DNA of 33,185 nucleotides. It comes from Gammaproteobacteria bacterium (GTDB lineage Bacteria; Pseudomonadota; Gammaproteobacteria; GRL18). Position 1 is the first letter of the stretch. Each line of letters starts with the position of its first letter. Shown here one piece after another: positions 17,682 to 25,983 of this stretch. The position numbers were made by a program, and so were the translations under genes. Location: assembly GCA_027011205.1 (NCBI GenBank), contig JALVAL010000149.1, positions 1 through 33,185 on the forward strand. The letters are read 5' to 3'. The notes below the pieces were generated by a model, which saw nothing but the letters and a program-made list of their open reading frames with translations, had not been told where the DNA came from and searched no databases.

Positions 17682-19526
17682 TCAGCTGTCTCTAACATCT
17701 AATTCGACATTCCATCGTTCATCGCCGTTTACGGGCACGGCTTCAAGCCTGAGCGTGCCAACTTCAGTGACTGCCGCTGCCAGGTGAACAGGTACAATCT
17801 CACCTTTTGTACGGCCTTCAATCGGTAGTGTTGCCTGTATTTCAGGCAGCTCTTCTAATTCACCATCATCCCAGTCTTCCATCATTTCTCCAGATTGATC
17901 TTCCCGTCGGGTAGCCGATCCATAAAAACGAAAACGGACCGGTTCGCCAACTATTAACCCGAACTCTTCATTATCGATTATAACATCCGTCCCTTCCTCC
18001 ATTCCAAATGGGGCAATACACAAGGCCTGCATAGCAGGCTCCATGCCCGGCACTGCCGGCATCGAACTTTCTATCCCAATGTAATAAGCATTGGCAATAC
18101 CACCGCGAATTCGAACCCCTTTACCCTGTCTGACATAGCCATAATAAGCAGCTCCCTTCGCTACCGATAAATCCAGATCAGCCCCTTCTAATAATCGAGC
18201 GGCTTCGGCGCCATCACTGCTTAACCAGTTGTTAATGATGTTGAGTATTTTTTTTGCTAAAACAGGTGCTTTCAGCACCCCGCCATTAAATAAAATAGCG
18301 CTTGGTTTAATAAAGGAACCACTTGATCCCTCAAACCCTTCAATATCTTTCAGCGCATCTACCTGCTTACTTAGAAAGGCTGCCAGGTGGCGAGTGACAG
18401 CAGCATCTTGTGCATAGGGCAGGCCCAGTTTAGTTAATGCTGCTCGGGGATTGTGTGCCGGATGTTCATCCACGGATACTTGCGGAAAGAAGCCTTCTAC
18501 TAATGTTTGCTCAACGTCCTGTCTGGTTAATTCGGTTCTTAGCGTGCTGCCCATTAAGCTGGAGCCTCTACTGGGCACAACCAGCGGCACAGATTCCACA
18601 CTGGGATCAGCCAGTAAAGTTTCTTTAGCATCTCTGCAGCCATGTGTTAAAGCCAGGACTTGCCAGGCTTGTAATTTTTTACCCTGCTCCGCCAGCCTGG
18701 CCTTAATTCTATAGGCCAGTGCTAAATCCATATTGTCTCCACCCAATAAAATATGGTCGCCAACAGCAATACGATTTAAGATGAGGTTACCTTCATCTTC
18801 TGTCACTGCAATCAATGACAAGTCTGTTGTGCCACCGCCTATGTCCACTACCAGGATGATATCGCCTACCATTACCTGTTCACGCCATGTTTTACCAGCC
18901 TGATGAATCCAGCTATAAACTGCCGCCTGAGGCTCTTCCAAAAGTGTCAAATGCTGAAACCCTGCTGCACGTGCGGCTTCGGCGGTCAGTTCCCTTGCGG
19001 CCGGATCAAATGAAGCGGGAATTGTTATTGTAACCTGTTGATTTTCAATTAAATTATCACTATTCGAGTAATTCCATGACGATTTAAGGTGTTCCAGGTA
19101 AGTAATAGTGGCCTCAAAAGGGGATATTTTTTCCACTTCTTCCGGGCTTTCTAAAGGCAGGAATGCTGAATGACGATCCACCCCGGCATGACACAGCCAG
19201 CTCTTTGCACTGGATATGAGTCGTATCGGTGTTTTGCTTCCCATATTCCTTGCCAGCTCTCCCACTAATTGACCGGGTGTTCCATTCCAGGGTAAGGCTA
19301 AATCATCTGAAGCAATTTCTGACTCATGAAACTGATAGATGAACGACGGCAGTTGCAGTTGTTCATCGATACTGCCTGGAGCCGTTAACTGAGGAATATG
19401 TAACACTTCCTGTTTGATTGTATCGGCCTTCGCCGCTTCATCTGCCATCTGCAAATCCAGATAGGACAAAACACAATGGGTTGTTCCAAGGTCAATCCCA
19501 ATACTGTACCGGCTCTTATCAAACAT
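17682..19526 (-). CDS. Hsp70-family protein (short paralogue)
   Basis: A 614-residue Hsp70-like ATPase. It shares with its neighbour the variant phosphate-1 loop IGIDLGTTHCVLSY, the segment SAKSWLCHAGVDRHSAFLPL, ITIPASFDPAARELTAEAARAAG, VVDIGGGTTDLSLIAV, AVGDHILLGGDNMDLALAY and ILFNGGVLKAPVL. It ends after the beta domain (GTLRLEAVPVNGDERWNVELDVRDS) and lacks the helical lid and the long extension of the 955-residue protein. The pair is therefore an ancient duplication with different C-termini. A DUF2760 gene lies just upstream and the three probably form one transcript. Such Hsp70 pairs with DUF2760 recur in proteobacteria, but their role is unknown to me. Confidence 0.84.
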   Translation of the reverse strand: MFDKSRYSIGIDLGTTHCVLSYLDLQMADEAAKADTIKQEVLHIPQLTAPGSIDEQLQLPSFIYQFHESEIASDDLALPWNGTPGQLVGELARNMGSKTPIRLISSAKSWLCHAGVDRHSAFLPLESPEEVEKISPFEATITYLEHLKSSWNYSNSDNLIENQQVTITIPASFDPAARELTAEAARAAGFQHLTLLEEPQAAVYSWIHQAGKTWREQVMVGDIILVVDIGGGTTDLSLIAVTEDEGNLILNRIAVGDHILLGGDNMDLALAYRIKARLAEQGKKLQAWQVLALTHGCRDAKETLLADPSVESVPLVVPSRGSSLMGSTLRTELTRQDVEQTLVEGFFPQVSVDEHPAHNPRAALTKLGLPYAQDAAVTRHLAAFLSKQVDALKDIEGFEGSSGSFIKPSAILFNGGVLKAPVLAKKILNIINNWLSSDGAEAARLLEGADLDLSVAKGAAYYGYVRQGKGVRIRGGIANAYYIGIESSMPAVPGMEPAMQALCIAPFGMEEGTDVIIDNEEFGLIVGEPVRFRFYGSATRREDQSGEMMEDWDDGELEELPEIQATLPIEGRTKGEIVPVHLAAAVTEVGTLRLEAVPVNGDERWNVELDVRDS

Positions 19527-19601
19527 ATTGTGTGTCTCTGTTTAATTTGTAATTTGTGCCTGTTTGCAAAGCGATAGCGGCAAACAGTATTTGCTGACGG
19601 C

Positions 19602-20213
19602 TCATAACTCTACTTCAGCTGCTGCGATGATAGTGGTATCATGCCCGGCAGACAATTTAGGCAGATTGACGGCTTCTGCCCGCCAGCCGCGATGGATAAG
19701 CGTTCCGGTAAAAGGTGCTGCACCAACAACATTGCCTGTTAACCTGACTTCTGATGCATTAAAACCCTCCGCTAAAGTAATACGACTCTCTTCATCTTCT
19801 GTGCGAATCGGGCTCAGGGTAAAGTATTCATTGATCACTTTTTTGCTGCCCTCGTGTACTATGCGGGCAGCCGCACCGACTTCTTCGTCGGAGTAGGCCC
19901 CAATTTCCTCTTGCACAAAATCAATTAATCGGGCTTCCTGCTGTAGTAAAGCCAAAAACTGCAGGGCCGATTCTGGTGATGACTCTTTAACAGTTGATGA
20001 CTCCTTAACAGTGGGAACAGCTGTGGAATCAATTTTTTTATTTTCAGGATCAGCACCTCCAGTCGACCTAGTATCATCTGTGTTTTTATCAACTAAAATG
20101 CGTTTAGAGGGTTTCAGCAGCAATGCAAAAAACAGGATCACAGCGATACTTGCTAACACGATGTGGGTCAGATCAAATGTGGCGGGCAGTTGCGGCGTTA
20201 AATCAAAATTCAT
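19602..20213 (-). CDS. DUF2760 domain protein
   Basis: A 203-residue protein from ATG 20213, chosen because AAGAGA lies upstream and the 19 earlier codons of the ORF track do not look like protein. One N-terminal hydrophobic helix (IVLASIAVILFFALLLKP) is followed by a polar, probably disordered linker (residues about 35-75). The C-terminal domain has LQFLALLQQEARLIDFVQEEIGAYSDEEVGAAARIVHEG, GFNASEVRLTGNVVGAAPF and GTLIHRGWRAEAVNLP, typical of DUF2760. It is anchored to the membrane with the domain probably in the cytoplasm. It leads the Hsp70-pair operon and may tether the chaperones to the membrane, which is inference. Confidence 0.8.
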   Translation of the reverse strand: MNFDLTPQLPATFDLTHIVLASIAVILFFALLLKPSKRILVDKNTDDTRSTGGADPENKKIDSTAVPTVKESSTVKESSPESALQFLALLQQEARLIDFVQEEIGAYSDEEVGAAARIVHEGSKKVINEYFTLSPIRTEDEESRITLAEGFNASEVRLTGNVVGAAPFTGTLIHRGWRAEAVNLPKLSAGHDTTIIAAAEVEL

Positions 20214-20512
20214 GGCTAAGTCTCTTAATAATCGAAAACAGGTGTCATATTGCCAGGGGCAAAACATCACGGTTAGTTTATTCTAACTCAGTAGCTAAGA
20301 TACTGTCTCGTTATAACTTTTGATTTGGATGTTTTCAATTAAAAAACTACTTCTAAAACAAAAAATTAATGGTTTATAGGTTATTTTTTGTGCTAAATGT
20401 TATAAAACCAGTTACAAAAATACAGACTTGGGAAATATTAAAGTAAACCCAGTACCTTGCCCTAAAGGACAAGGCCTTACGAGGTGCTGGGAAAAGGTTG
20501 ATTAGGCGAAAT
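20214..20512. other. Intergenic region between the Popeye and DUF2760 genes
   Basis: A 299-bp gap. The part near DUF2760 (about 20280-20430) is very AT-rich and is a plausible promoter for the Hsp70 operon. The part near the Popeye gene holds a repeat-family hairpin (20448-20491) described separately. No additional gene is visible. Confidence 0.5.
20448..20491 (-). terminator. Repeat-family hairpin downstream of the Popeye gene
   Basis: Read on the minus strand, CCCAGCACCT pairs with AGGTACTGGG and an inner CCTTG/CAAGG stem extends the fold. TTTACTTT follows, so it can act as a terminator for the Popeye gene. Bases 20472-20491 (AGGCCTTACGAGGTGCTGGG on the plus strand) are identical over 20 nt to 31459-31478, where a similar hairpin lies. 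Confidence 0.65.
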
Positions 20513-21163
20513 TTAAATCACAGTTCGTATCCAGGTATCTTTAAGTCGTTTTGCCAGCACCGATCCTAAAATAATCTGGAATGCTGCTCGAAGGTCAGAA
20601 TTTTTGTCCAGATAACTTTTTAAACGATCTTTCGGCCAGGATACATAGCGAATCGCTTCAGTTGCTACAACATTGGCGGCCGCAACTTCATCAGTAAAGT
20701 AACTTAGCTCTCCAATAAACTGTCCTGCATGCAGTTCACTTACTTTCTTACCATCTATTTCGACGTCGGCTTTACCTGAATAGATCAATATTAGTTTTTC
20801 AAGTGGTTCATCCCTGGAGACAAAGCATTCCCCAGGTTCTGCATTTTCCCAACTGGAAAGTTTAAGGATCTTTTTCATTTCACGAGGTGTCAAAGTACGA
20901 AAAGCGATTTGGCAGAGTTGTTGTTCATCTTCACTCAACTTTACCGGTCTGCGCTCAAGTAATAATCGAACAATCCAGAAAATATTGAGTGCCATAAAAA
21001 CCAGATTCCAAAATATGGGCGGGTAAAGCGGGTCTGTCTGAAAGTAAAAATAAGGAAGCATAAAGCAGGCTGCAGCAATAGTTAAAATACGCAACCAGAG
21101 TATATCCCGCATGCTATAGGAAAAAAGGTACAAAACATTTGCAATGTGGACAAAATATTCCAT
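20513..21163 (-). CDS. Bacterial Popeye-type protein with cyclic-nucleotide-binding fold
   Basis: A 216-residue membrane protein from ATG 21163, supported by AAGGAG 7 nt upstream. Two or three hydrophobic helices occupy residues 5-75 (SMRDILWLRILTIAAACFML, PPIFWNLVFMALNIFWIVRLL). This order and wording are strongly reminiscent of Popeye-domain (POPDC) proteins. The C-terminal beta-roll (about 100-200) resembles a CRP-type domain: SGKADVEIDGKKVSELHAGQFIGELSYF. The phosphate-binding cassette keeps GEL, but the Arg-Ser of CRP is replaced by Ala-Ala (EVAAANVV), so classical cAMP contacts are missing. It is divergent from arsR and not obviously part of either neighbouring operon. Confidence 0.75.
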   Translation of the reverse strand: MEYFVHIANVLYLFSYSMRDILWLRILTIAAACFMLPYFYFQTDPLYPPIFWNLVFMALNIFWIVRLLLERRPVKLSEDEQQLCQIAFRTLTPREMKKILKLSSWENAEPGECFVSRDEPLEKLILIYSGKADVEIDGKKVSELHAGQFIGELSYFTDEVAAANVVATEAIRYVSWPKDRLKSYLDKNSDLRAAFQIILGSVLAKRLKDTWIRTVI

Positions 21164-21328
21164 CACCAGGCTCCTTTGTTTCAAAATAATATAATTGTAC
21201 TTGCAGACAGGATAACACTTATTTTAACCTGGGAAATGCAGTAGAGGGTGAAAAAAATGGGTACCAGGAGTGGCACTTTAGGTAATAGATTGATATGCTT
21301 GCTCAGATATGCTATTTCGTCGGCCGAC

Positions 21329-21356
21329 AGGTTTGCAGGTTTAGGTTTGCAGGTTT
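21329..21356. repeat. Perfect tandem 14-bp repeat
   Basis: AGGTTTGCAGGTTT occurs at 21329-21342 and again at 21343-21356 with no spacer. Each unit itself contains two AGGTTT copies, so the motif AGGTTT occurs four times in 28 bp. It is either a binding-site cluster or a slippage product. Confidence 0.6.
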
Positions 21357-21452
21357 ATAGTTACCTTATTCAATACCTCTTAGCCTTCCTGATAAGCAGC
21401 TATATCTGTATTTTCTAATAAAGATCATATGAGTTTTGTAAAATATGCTAAA

Positions 21453-21479
21453 TTAATGTATATTATTTAACGTATATTA
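21453..21479. promoter_or_regulatory. Probable ArsR-family operator
   Basis: TTAATGTATATTA (21453-21465) and TTAACGTATATTA (21467-21479) are near-identical repeats one base apart. Each is itself close to a palindrome (TTAA...TTAA). They lie 41 bp upstream of the regulator's ATG, where a self-regulating ArsR/SmtB repressor would be expected to bind. Confidence 0.5.
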
Positions 21480-21520
21480 AAGTTTTTTTCATCCATAACC
21501 CTTAACTAGATAAAAATCAC

Positions 21521-21925
21521 ATGCCAACACCTGAATCTTTTACCCGCGCACTTTCAGACCCCACTCGTTTGCGTATATTGATGTTGCTTCTTCAAGAAGA
21601 AGAATTATGCGTTTGCCACCTTACCAAGATCTTGCAAATGGTTCAGCCCAAAGTTTCCAGGCATTTAGCTGTGCTTAGAGAGAACGATATGCTGCTGGAC
21701 AGGCGTGATGGTTTATGGATCCACTATCGTCTGCATCCAGGTTTACCGATCTGGTGTTATAAAACGCTGGTATCATTATCTGAAGGTTGTAGTAATGCAG
21801 AGCCATATATTAATGACCAGAAGCGATTAACAGAAGTTCTGGCCTGCAAGCAGGCAAAGCTGCTTAAGTCTGCAAAAAAAGAAGGCGCTGTTTCCAGGCA
21901 AAAAGTGACGGCCTGTTGTCAATAG
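21521..21925 (+). CDS. ArsR/SmtB-family metal(loid)-sensing repressor
   Basis: Winged-helix repressor of 134 residues. The helix-turn-helix region MVQPKVSRHLAVLRENDMLLDRRDGLWIHYRL closely follows arsenic-type ArsR proteins. The sensor motif ELCVCHL keeps the Cys-X-Cys pair of As(III)/Sb(III) ArsR, but the third ligand position (C in ELCVCDLC) is Thr. A C-terminal CC pair (TACCQ) may supply additional thiols. Direct repeats upstream suggest autoregulation. No arsenite pump or arsenate reductase is adjacent; the next gene is a P-type ATPase about 115 nt away that is probably under its control. Sensing of arsenite is therefore likely by motif but not backed by context. Confidence 0.85.
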   Translation: MPTPESFTRALSDPTRLRILMLLLQEEELCVCHLTKILQMVQPKVSRHLAVLRENDMLLDRRDGLWIHYRLHPGLPIWCYKTLVSLSEGCSNAEPYINDQKRLTEVLACKQAKLLKSAKKEGAVSRQKVTACCQ

Positions 21926-21932
21926 GGACTAA

Positions 21933-21972
21933 TGCGGAAATTAGCAGAAGCAGTCACCTCGTAAGCCCCGCA
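21933..21972 (+). promoter_or_regulatory. Hairpin with repeat-family core between regulator and ATPase
   Basis: TGCGG (21933-21937) pairs with CCGCA (21968-21972), and CTATTTATTATTGTTT follows. Inside it lies CACCTCGTAAG (21955-21965), the same 11 bases found in sense orientation in the elements at 20448-20491 and 31435-31478. It may attenuate transcription between the regulator and the ATPase gene. Confidence 0.45.
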
Positions 21973-22041
21973 CTATTTATTATTGTTTAGAGAGATTATT
22001 ACCGCCATCATGTGTCACCAGAAACTGGAGGGAATTCGTCG

Positions 22042-24324
22042 ATGCTTCATGTTGTTCTAGCGATAGGCAGTGCTGTAGCACTCGGAAGCAGCCTGACTTT
22101 TGGGCGCCAGTCCAGGACTCTAAGGCGCAAACGCTACCCAAAGGGATTTAATACCGAGCTACTGCCCAATTCACAAGGATCACCAGATGGACGGATGGAC
22201 CAGGCACAGGGAAAAACCCGCTCCACCAGCGCCGACAAAAAGAGTCAGCGTTCACGGAATTTGTACCAGAATACAAAAAAGAAATTTCTCGCTATTCGAA
22301 AGGTGTTTGCGATCTCCATGGGCGGGACACAGGAGCGTGATGAGCAATTACATCGCTTAACCGGGCAGCGAGGCAAGGCTAGCACCAATATGGCGAATCT
22401 AAAACTTGACCGAAGGATCAATATCTCCATTGGCCTGATGGGTCTCGCTGCAGTCGGGACTTTTTTCTATACTCCATTGTTGCGCATAGCGGGTGCCGTG
22501 ACCCTCATCAACAACCTGCCGGTCTTTCAAGAGCTGTCCAGGAATCTGAGGAAAGGGCGTATAACGACCGAGCTCCTGGAAATCGTCTCCCAGATCAGTC
22601 TCCTCGTAGCAGGGTATTTCTTTCTCGCCACGCTCGTCTGCTTTATTGCCCTGCTGGATCTGAAGCTGCTAAGACGGACCGAAGAACATTCACACCAGCA
22701 ATTAATCGACCAGTTCAGTCAGAAATCACATTCGATATGGGTGTTTGTCGATGGTACAGAAGTCGAGATGCCGTTGGAAGCGGTTCGTAAGAATGATTTT
22801 GTTGTCGTCAACGCCGGAGAGGTGATTCCAGTCGACGGGACTGTTGTGGAAGGAATCGCTACCATCGACCAACACAGCCTGACGGGTGAATCGCAACCGG
22901 TGGAGAAAGAAAACGGGGCAGCGGTTTTTGCCACGACACTCGTGCTGTCAGGCCGCATATTGATCCAGGCGGAACATACCGGCTCCGATACCAATGCAGG
23001 GAAGATCGGAGACATCCTGGAGCAGACCCAGGACTTCAAGGAGAGTCTAAGATTGAGAGGGAAAAAGATTGCTGATGGTTTTATCGCGCCAACACTGTTT
23101 GTCAGCAGCCTGACTTTACCTTTCCTTGGCCCCAGCTCCGCGTTGGCCATTCTCTGGTCCGGATTTGGTTACGACATGAAGTTATACGGACCGATCAGTG
23201 TGCTGAATTTTCTTCATATCATGGCCAAGAATGGAATATTGATCAAGGATGGCCGTTCGCTGGAAATGTTGCAGCAACTAGATACCGTGGTTTTTGACAA
23301 GACCGGTACCTTGACCATTGAGCAGCCCGAGCTTGCTCGGATCTACCCGTTTGCTTCGTACGACGAAGAGACCCTGCTCACCTACGCTGCTGCTGCAGAG
23401 CATCGACAGAGCCACCCAATTGCCAAAGCCATTTTGAATGCCGCCGCGCAGCGCGGTCTGGCGTTGCCGGCCATCGAAGATGCCGCCTATCAGGTTGGCT
23501 ACGGTATACAGGTGATGTTGAATGATAATCTGATTCAGGTTGGCAGTATTCGCTTTATGAAACAGAGAGGTATTCACTTGCCTGCTGAGCTAAGTACCGT
23601 GCAAAGCCAGGCTCATGCCACGGGCAGCTCACTCGTATACGTTGCAGTCAATGACCAGCTTGCCGGGGTGTTGAGGCTGGATCCCTGTGTCCGGCCAGAA
23701 GCCAAACGAATCATTGAATACCTGAAGACGGAAGGTATTGCGGTATCGATTATCTCGGGTGACCATGAGGAGCCCACCCGCCGGCTTGCCCAGGAGCTTG
23801 GCATAGACAGTTATTATGCTGAAACACTACCCGCGCAAAAAGCCGAGCTAATCGCCAAATTGCGTGCGGATGGTAAGACTGTGGGTTATATCGGTGACGG
23901 AATCAACGATGCCATTGCCTTAAAGGCGGCGAATGTGTCTATCTCTTTGAGTGGAGCTTCCACCGTTGCAACAGACACAGCTCAGGTTATCCTGATGGAT
24001 GGTGATCTGGCTAGAATCGAGTCCCTGTTTGAGATCTCCAGGGCATTTGAAAAGAATATGCAGGCCAACTATCTGAACTCGATGATCCCCGGTGTGATCA
24101 CCCTGAGCGGGGTATTTTTGCTGCATATGGGGCTGGTCGGAGCCTTGCTTGTCTATTATACCTCAGAAATATTTGCACTGACGAATTGCATGATGCCCCT
24201 GATCAAGGATGAAATGTCAGAAGATGCAGCAACCTGGAAGGTCAATAATGACATCGCCACCGCTGTTGAAACAGCGTGTGAGCCGGTCGAAAGTGAGCCT
24301 GAGCCTGTTCCCGATAGAATTTAG
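22042..24324 (+). CDS. P1B-like P-type ATPase lacking the CPC motif (copy 1)
   Basis: Membrane cation pump of 760 residues from ATG 22042, with GGAGG 10 nt upstream; the ORF track begins at a GTG ten codons earlier. P-type hallmarks are present: LTGESQPVEK in the actuator domain, phosphorylated D419 in VVFDKTGTLT, QSHPIAKA (the P1B histidine-proline) and GDGINDAIAL. There is no N-terminal metal-binding domain with CxxC. The transmembrane helix that carries CPC, SPC or TPC in P1B pumps reads FGYDMKLYGPISVLNFL, with no cysteine. An extra N-terminal membrane helix and a basic linker of about 90 residues precede the usual helices. Copy 2 at 26920-28959 has the same architecture. It follows an ArsR-family gene and precedes a PLP decarboxylase. 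By eye it is more GC-rich than its neighbours. Substrate unknown. Confidence 0.85.
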   Translation: MLHVVLAIGSAVALGSSLTFGRQSRTLRRKRYPKGFNTELLPNSQGSPDGRMDQAQGKTRSTSADKKSQRSRNLYQNTKKKFLAIRKVFAISMGGTQERDEQLHRLTGQRGKASTNMANLKLDRRINISIGLMGLAAVGTFFYTPLLRIAGAVTLINNLPVFQELSRNLRKGRITTELLEIVSQISLLVAGYFFLATLVCFIALLDLKLLRRTEEHSHQQLIDQFSQKSHSIWVFVDGTEVEMPLEAVRKNDFVVVNAGEVIPVDGTVVEGIATIDQHSLTGESQPVEKENGAAVFATTLVLSGRILIQAEHTGSDTNAGKIGDILEQTQDFKESLRLRGKKIADGFIAPTLFVSSLTLPFLGPSSALAILWSGFGYDMKLYGPISVLNFLHIMAKNGILIKDGRSLEMLQQLDTVVFDKTGTLTIEQPELARIYPFASYDEETLLTYAAAAEHRQSHPIAKAILNAAAQRGLALPAIEDAAYQVGYGIQVMLNDNLIQVGSIRFMKQRGIHLPAELSTVQSQAHATGSSLVYVAVNDQLAGVLRLDPCVRPEAKRIIEYLKTEGIAVSIISGDHEEPTRRLAQELGIDSYYAETLPAQKAELIAKLRADGKTVGYIGDGINDAIALKAANVSISLSGASTVATDTAQVILMDGDLARIESLFEISRAFEKNMQANYLNSMIPGVITLSGVFLLHMGLVGALLVYYTSEIFALTNCMMPLIKDEMSEDAATWKVNNDIATAVETACEPVESEPEPVPDRI

Positions 24325-24341
24325 TCTGGCATTTTCTTACC

Positions 24342-24367
24342 AGCCTCCACGGTCGCAGCAGGAGGCT
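24342..24367 (+). terminator. Hairpin after the first P-type ATPase gene
   Basis: AGCCTCC (24342-24348) and GGAGGCT (24361-24367) form a 7-bp stem with a 12-nt loop. An AT-rich tail containing TTATATTATTATTT follows after 12 nt. It may end or attenuate the transcript before the decarboxylase gene. Confidence 0.45.
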
Positions 24368-24423
24368 CCTGGACCCTTACCCTTATATTATTATTTACCC
24401 ATTGTAATTTACTCACTATTTCT

Positions 24424-25860
24424 ATGAACGAACTCGACAGAATACGGCAACTGGAAAAACAAAGCAGGCAGCTGGAGCCGGCAGATAATACCCGTGCGCT
24501 TTGGCAGACTCAGACAAATGCTTATGCAGAATCATTTATTCATAAAAGAAATACCCAAAAGGCTTATGAAGACAGCTCTGATAATGGCTTAGGGCTGCTC
24601 GATAGCCCTATTGAAGAAAAACCACTGGCTATAGATGAAGTATTAAGGCTGGTAGAAAAATCCATTGTTCCTCCAGGAATCGATCTTACCTCTTCACGTC
24701 ATTTTGGCTATATACCAGGGGGAGGTTTGTATCCTTCTGCACTTGGAGACTTTCTGGCTGCTATCAGTAATAAATATGCGAGTAATTTTTTTGCCAGTCC
24801 CGGCAGTGCCCGCCTGGAAAATCAATTGATTCGATGGATTGCAGATTTAATGGGCTATCCAGAAACTTCAGCGGGAAACCTGACCTCCGGAGGTTCTGTT
24901 GCTCATCTGATTGCCATTACGGCTGCTCGCGAGGCCGTTCAGCTAACAGCAAAAGATTATCATCGAGCGGTGATATATGTTTCGAGCCAAACCCATCATT
25001 CGGTACTCAAAGCTCTTACAGTAGCGGGTATGCGCGAAGCAGAAATACGTTATTTACCGGTTGATAAAGCTTACCATATGCAAACAGACCAACTGCCTGC
25101 GATTATTGGTAATGATCGAAAAAAAGGCCTGATCCCATTTATGGTTGTTGCTACTGCCGGTACCACGGAAGTGGGCGCTATCGATGCGCTGGATACCATA
25201 GCAGATGTGTGTGAACATAACAAAGTCTGGTTTCATGTAGACGCTGCTTATGGTGGTTTTTATATTCTATGTGAAGAAGTTGCCGCCAAACTAAAGGGCA
25301 TAGAAAGGAGCGATTCATTTGTCATCGATCCACACAAGGGGTTATTTCTTCCTTATGGCAGCGGCGCTGTCATTGTAAGAGACCGGCGTCATATTTTAGC
25401 GGCCAATAGCTATCAGGCCAATTATATGCAGGATGCCTTACAGGATGATGAACTTGATCCTGCCAGTCTGTCCCCGGAACTCTCCAAGCATTTCCGTGGC
25501 CTGAGGATGTGGATGCCTTTAAAGCTTTTTGGGCTAAAACCTTTCAGAGCAGCATTAACAGAAAAAGTATATCTGGCCCGTTATTTCTATCAGCATATTC
25601 AGCAAATCCCGGGGTTTGAAGTGGGACCGTTTCCCGATATCTCAGTAGTCTTGTTTAGATATCTACCCACAGAGGGCGATGCTAACGAATATAACCGGGC
25701 ATTGGTAAAAGCTCTGCTCAAAGATGGCAGGATATATCTCTCTACTACGACGATTGAAGCTAACTACTATCTCCGGCTGGCAGTTGGTGTCTATAGGACA
25801 CATCTGGAAGATGTAGAACTTTGTCTGCAAATCCTCAAAGAATTCACAGCAGGGGTATAG
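24424..25860 (+). CDS. Group II pyridoxal-dependent amino-acid decarboxylase
   Basis: Fold-type I PLP decarboxylase of 478 residues, related to aromatic-L-amino-acid, glutamate and diaminobutyrate decarboxylases. Visible features are the N-terminal substrate segment SSRHFGYIPGGGLYPSALGD, LTSGGSVAHLIAITAAR, YVSSQTHHSVLKAL (ring-stacking His), HVDAAYGGF (Asp to the pyridine N) and the PLP lysine K305 in IDPHKGLFLPYGSGA. The Trp usual after this lysine in aromatic decarboxylases is Gly here. The product should be an amine. The substrate cannot be read from sequence; 2,4-diaminobutyrate, which would feed 1,3-diaminopropane to the polyamine operon, is one possibility among several. The gene is convergent with the polyamine operon and has only a weak ribosome-binding site. 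Confidence 0.83.
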   Translation: MNELDRIRQLEKQSRQLEPADNTRALWQTQTNAYAESFIHKRNTQKAYEDSSDNGLGLLDSPIEEKPLAIDEVLRLVEKSIVPPGIDLTSSRHFGYIPGGGLYPSALGDFLAAISNKYASNFFASPGSARLENQLIRWIADLMGYPETSAGNLTSGGSVAHLIAITAAREAVQLTAKDYHRAVIYVSSQTHHSVLKALTVAGMREAEIRYLPVDKAYHMQTDQLPAIIGNDRKKGLIPFMVVATAGTTEVGAIDALDTIADVCEHNKVWFHVDAAYGGFYILCEEVAAKLKGIERSDSFVIDPHKGLFLPYGSGAVIVRDRRHILAANSYQANYMQDALQDDELDPASLSPELSKHFRGLRMWMPLKLFGLKPFRAALTEKVYLARYFYQHIQQIPGFEVGPFPDISVVLFRYLPTEGDANEYNRALVKALLKDGRIYLSTTTIEANYYLRLAVGVYRTHLEDVELCLQILKEFTAGV

Positions 25861-25958
25861 TTATCCTCAGCTTATCAGACAGCGGCTGGAACTAGGGAAT
25901 GTCGATCTGGATTTCACGCTGCTTATTCATAGCACAATAGTATTTATATACCTGCTGT

Positions 25959-25983
25959 AGCCACTATATCGCTATTGGTGGCT
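25959..25983. terminator. Short hairpin between convergent operons
   Basis: AGCCAC (25959-25964) and GTGGCT (25978-25983) form a 6-bp stem overlapping the stop codon of the DUF2156 gene. It lacks a strong T-run on either strand, so it is only a weak candidate for a two-way terminator. Confidence 0.3.

Larger units (their letters stand above)
21164..21520. other. Divergent promoter region between the Popeye and arsR-family genes
   Basis: A 357-bp gap. It holds a perfect tandem 14-mer (21329-21356) and, nearer the regulator gene, two 13-bp direct repeats that look like an operator (21453-21479). The rest is AT-rich and should hold both promoters. No further gene is visible. Confidence 0.5.

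Noticed and set aside
14755-19526. Calling the Hsp70 genes dnaK or hscA
   Set aside because: The phosphate-loop variants, missing lid or odd C-terminus, and absence of dnaJ, grpE or isc genes do not fit.
22719-23150. 143-codon minus-strand ORF
   Set aside because: It lies wholly opposite the ATPase actuator domain and shows no recognisable motifs.
21521-24324. Arsenic resistance operon
   Set aside because: Only an ArsR-type regulator is present; there is no ArsB, Acr3, ArsC or ArsM, and the adjacent pump is a P-type ATPase.
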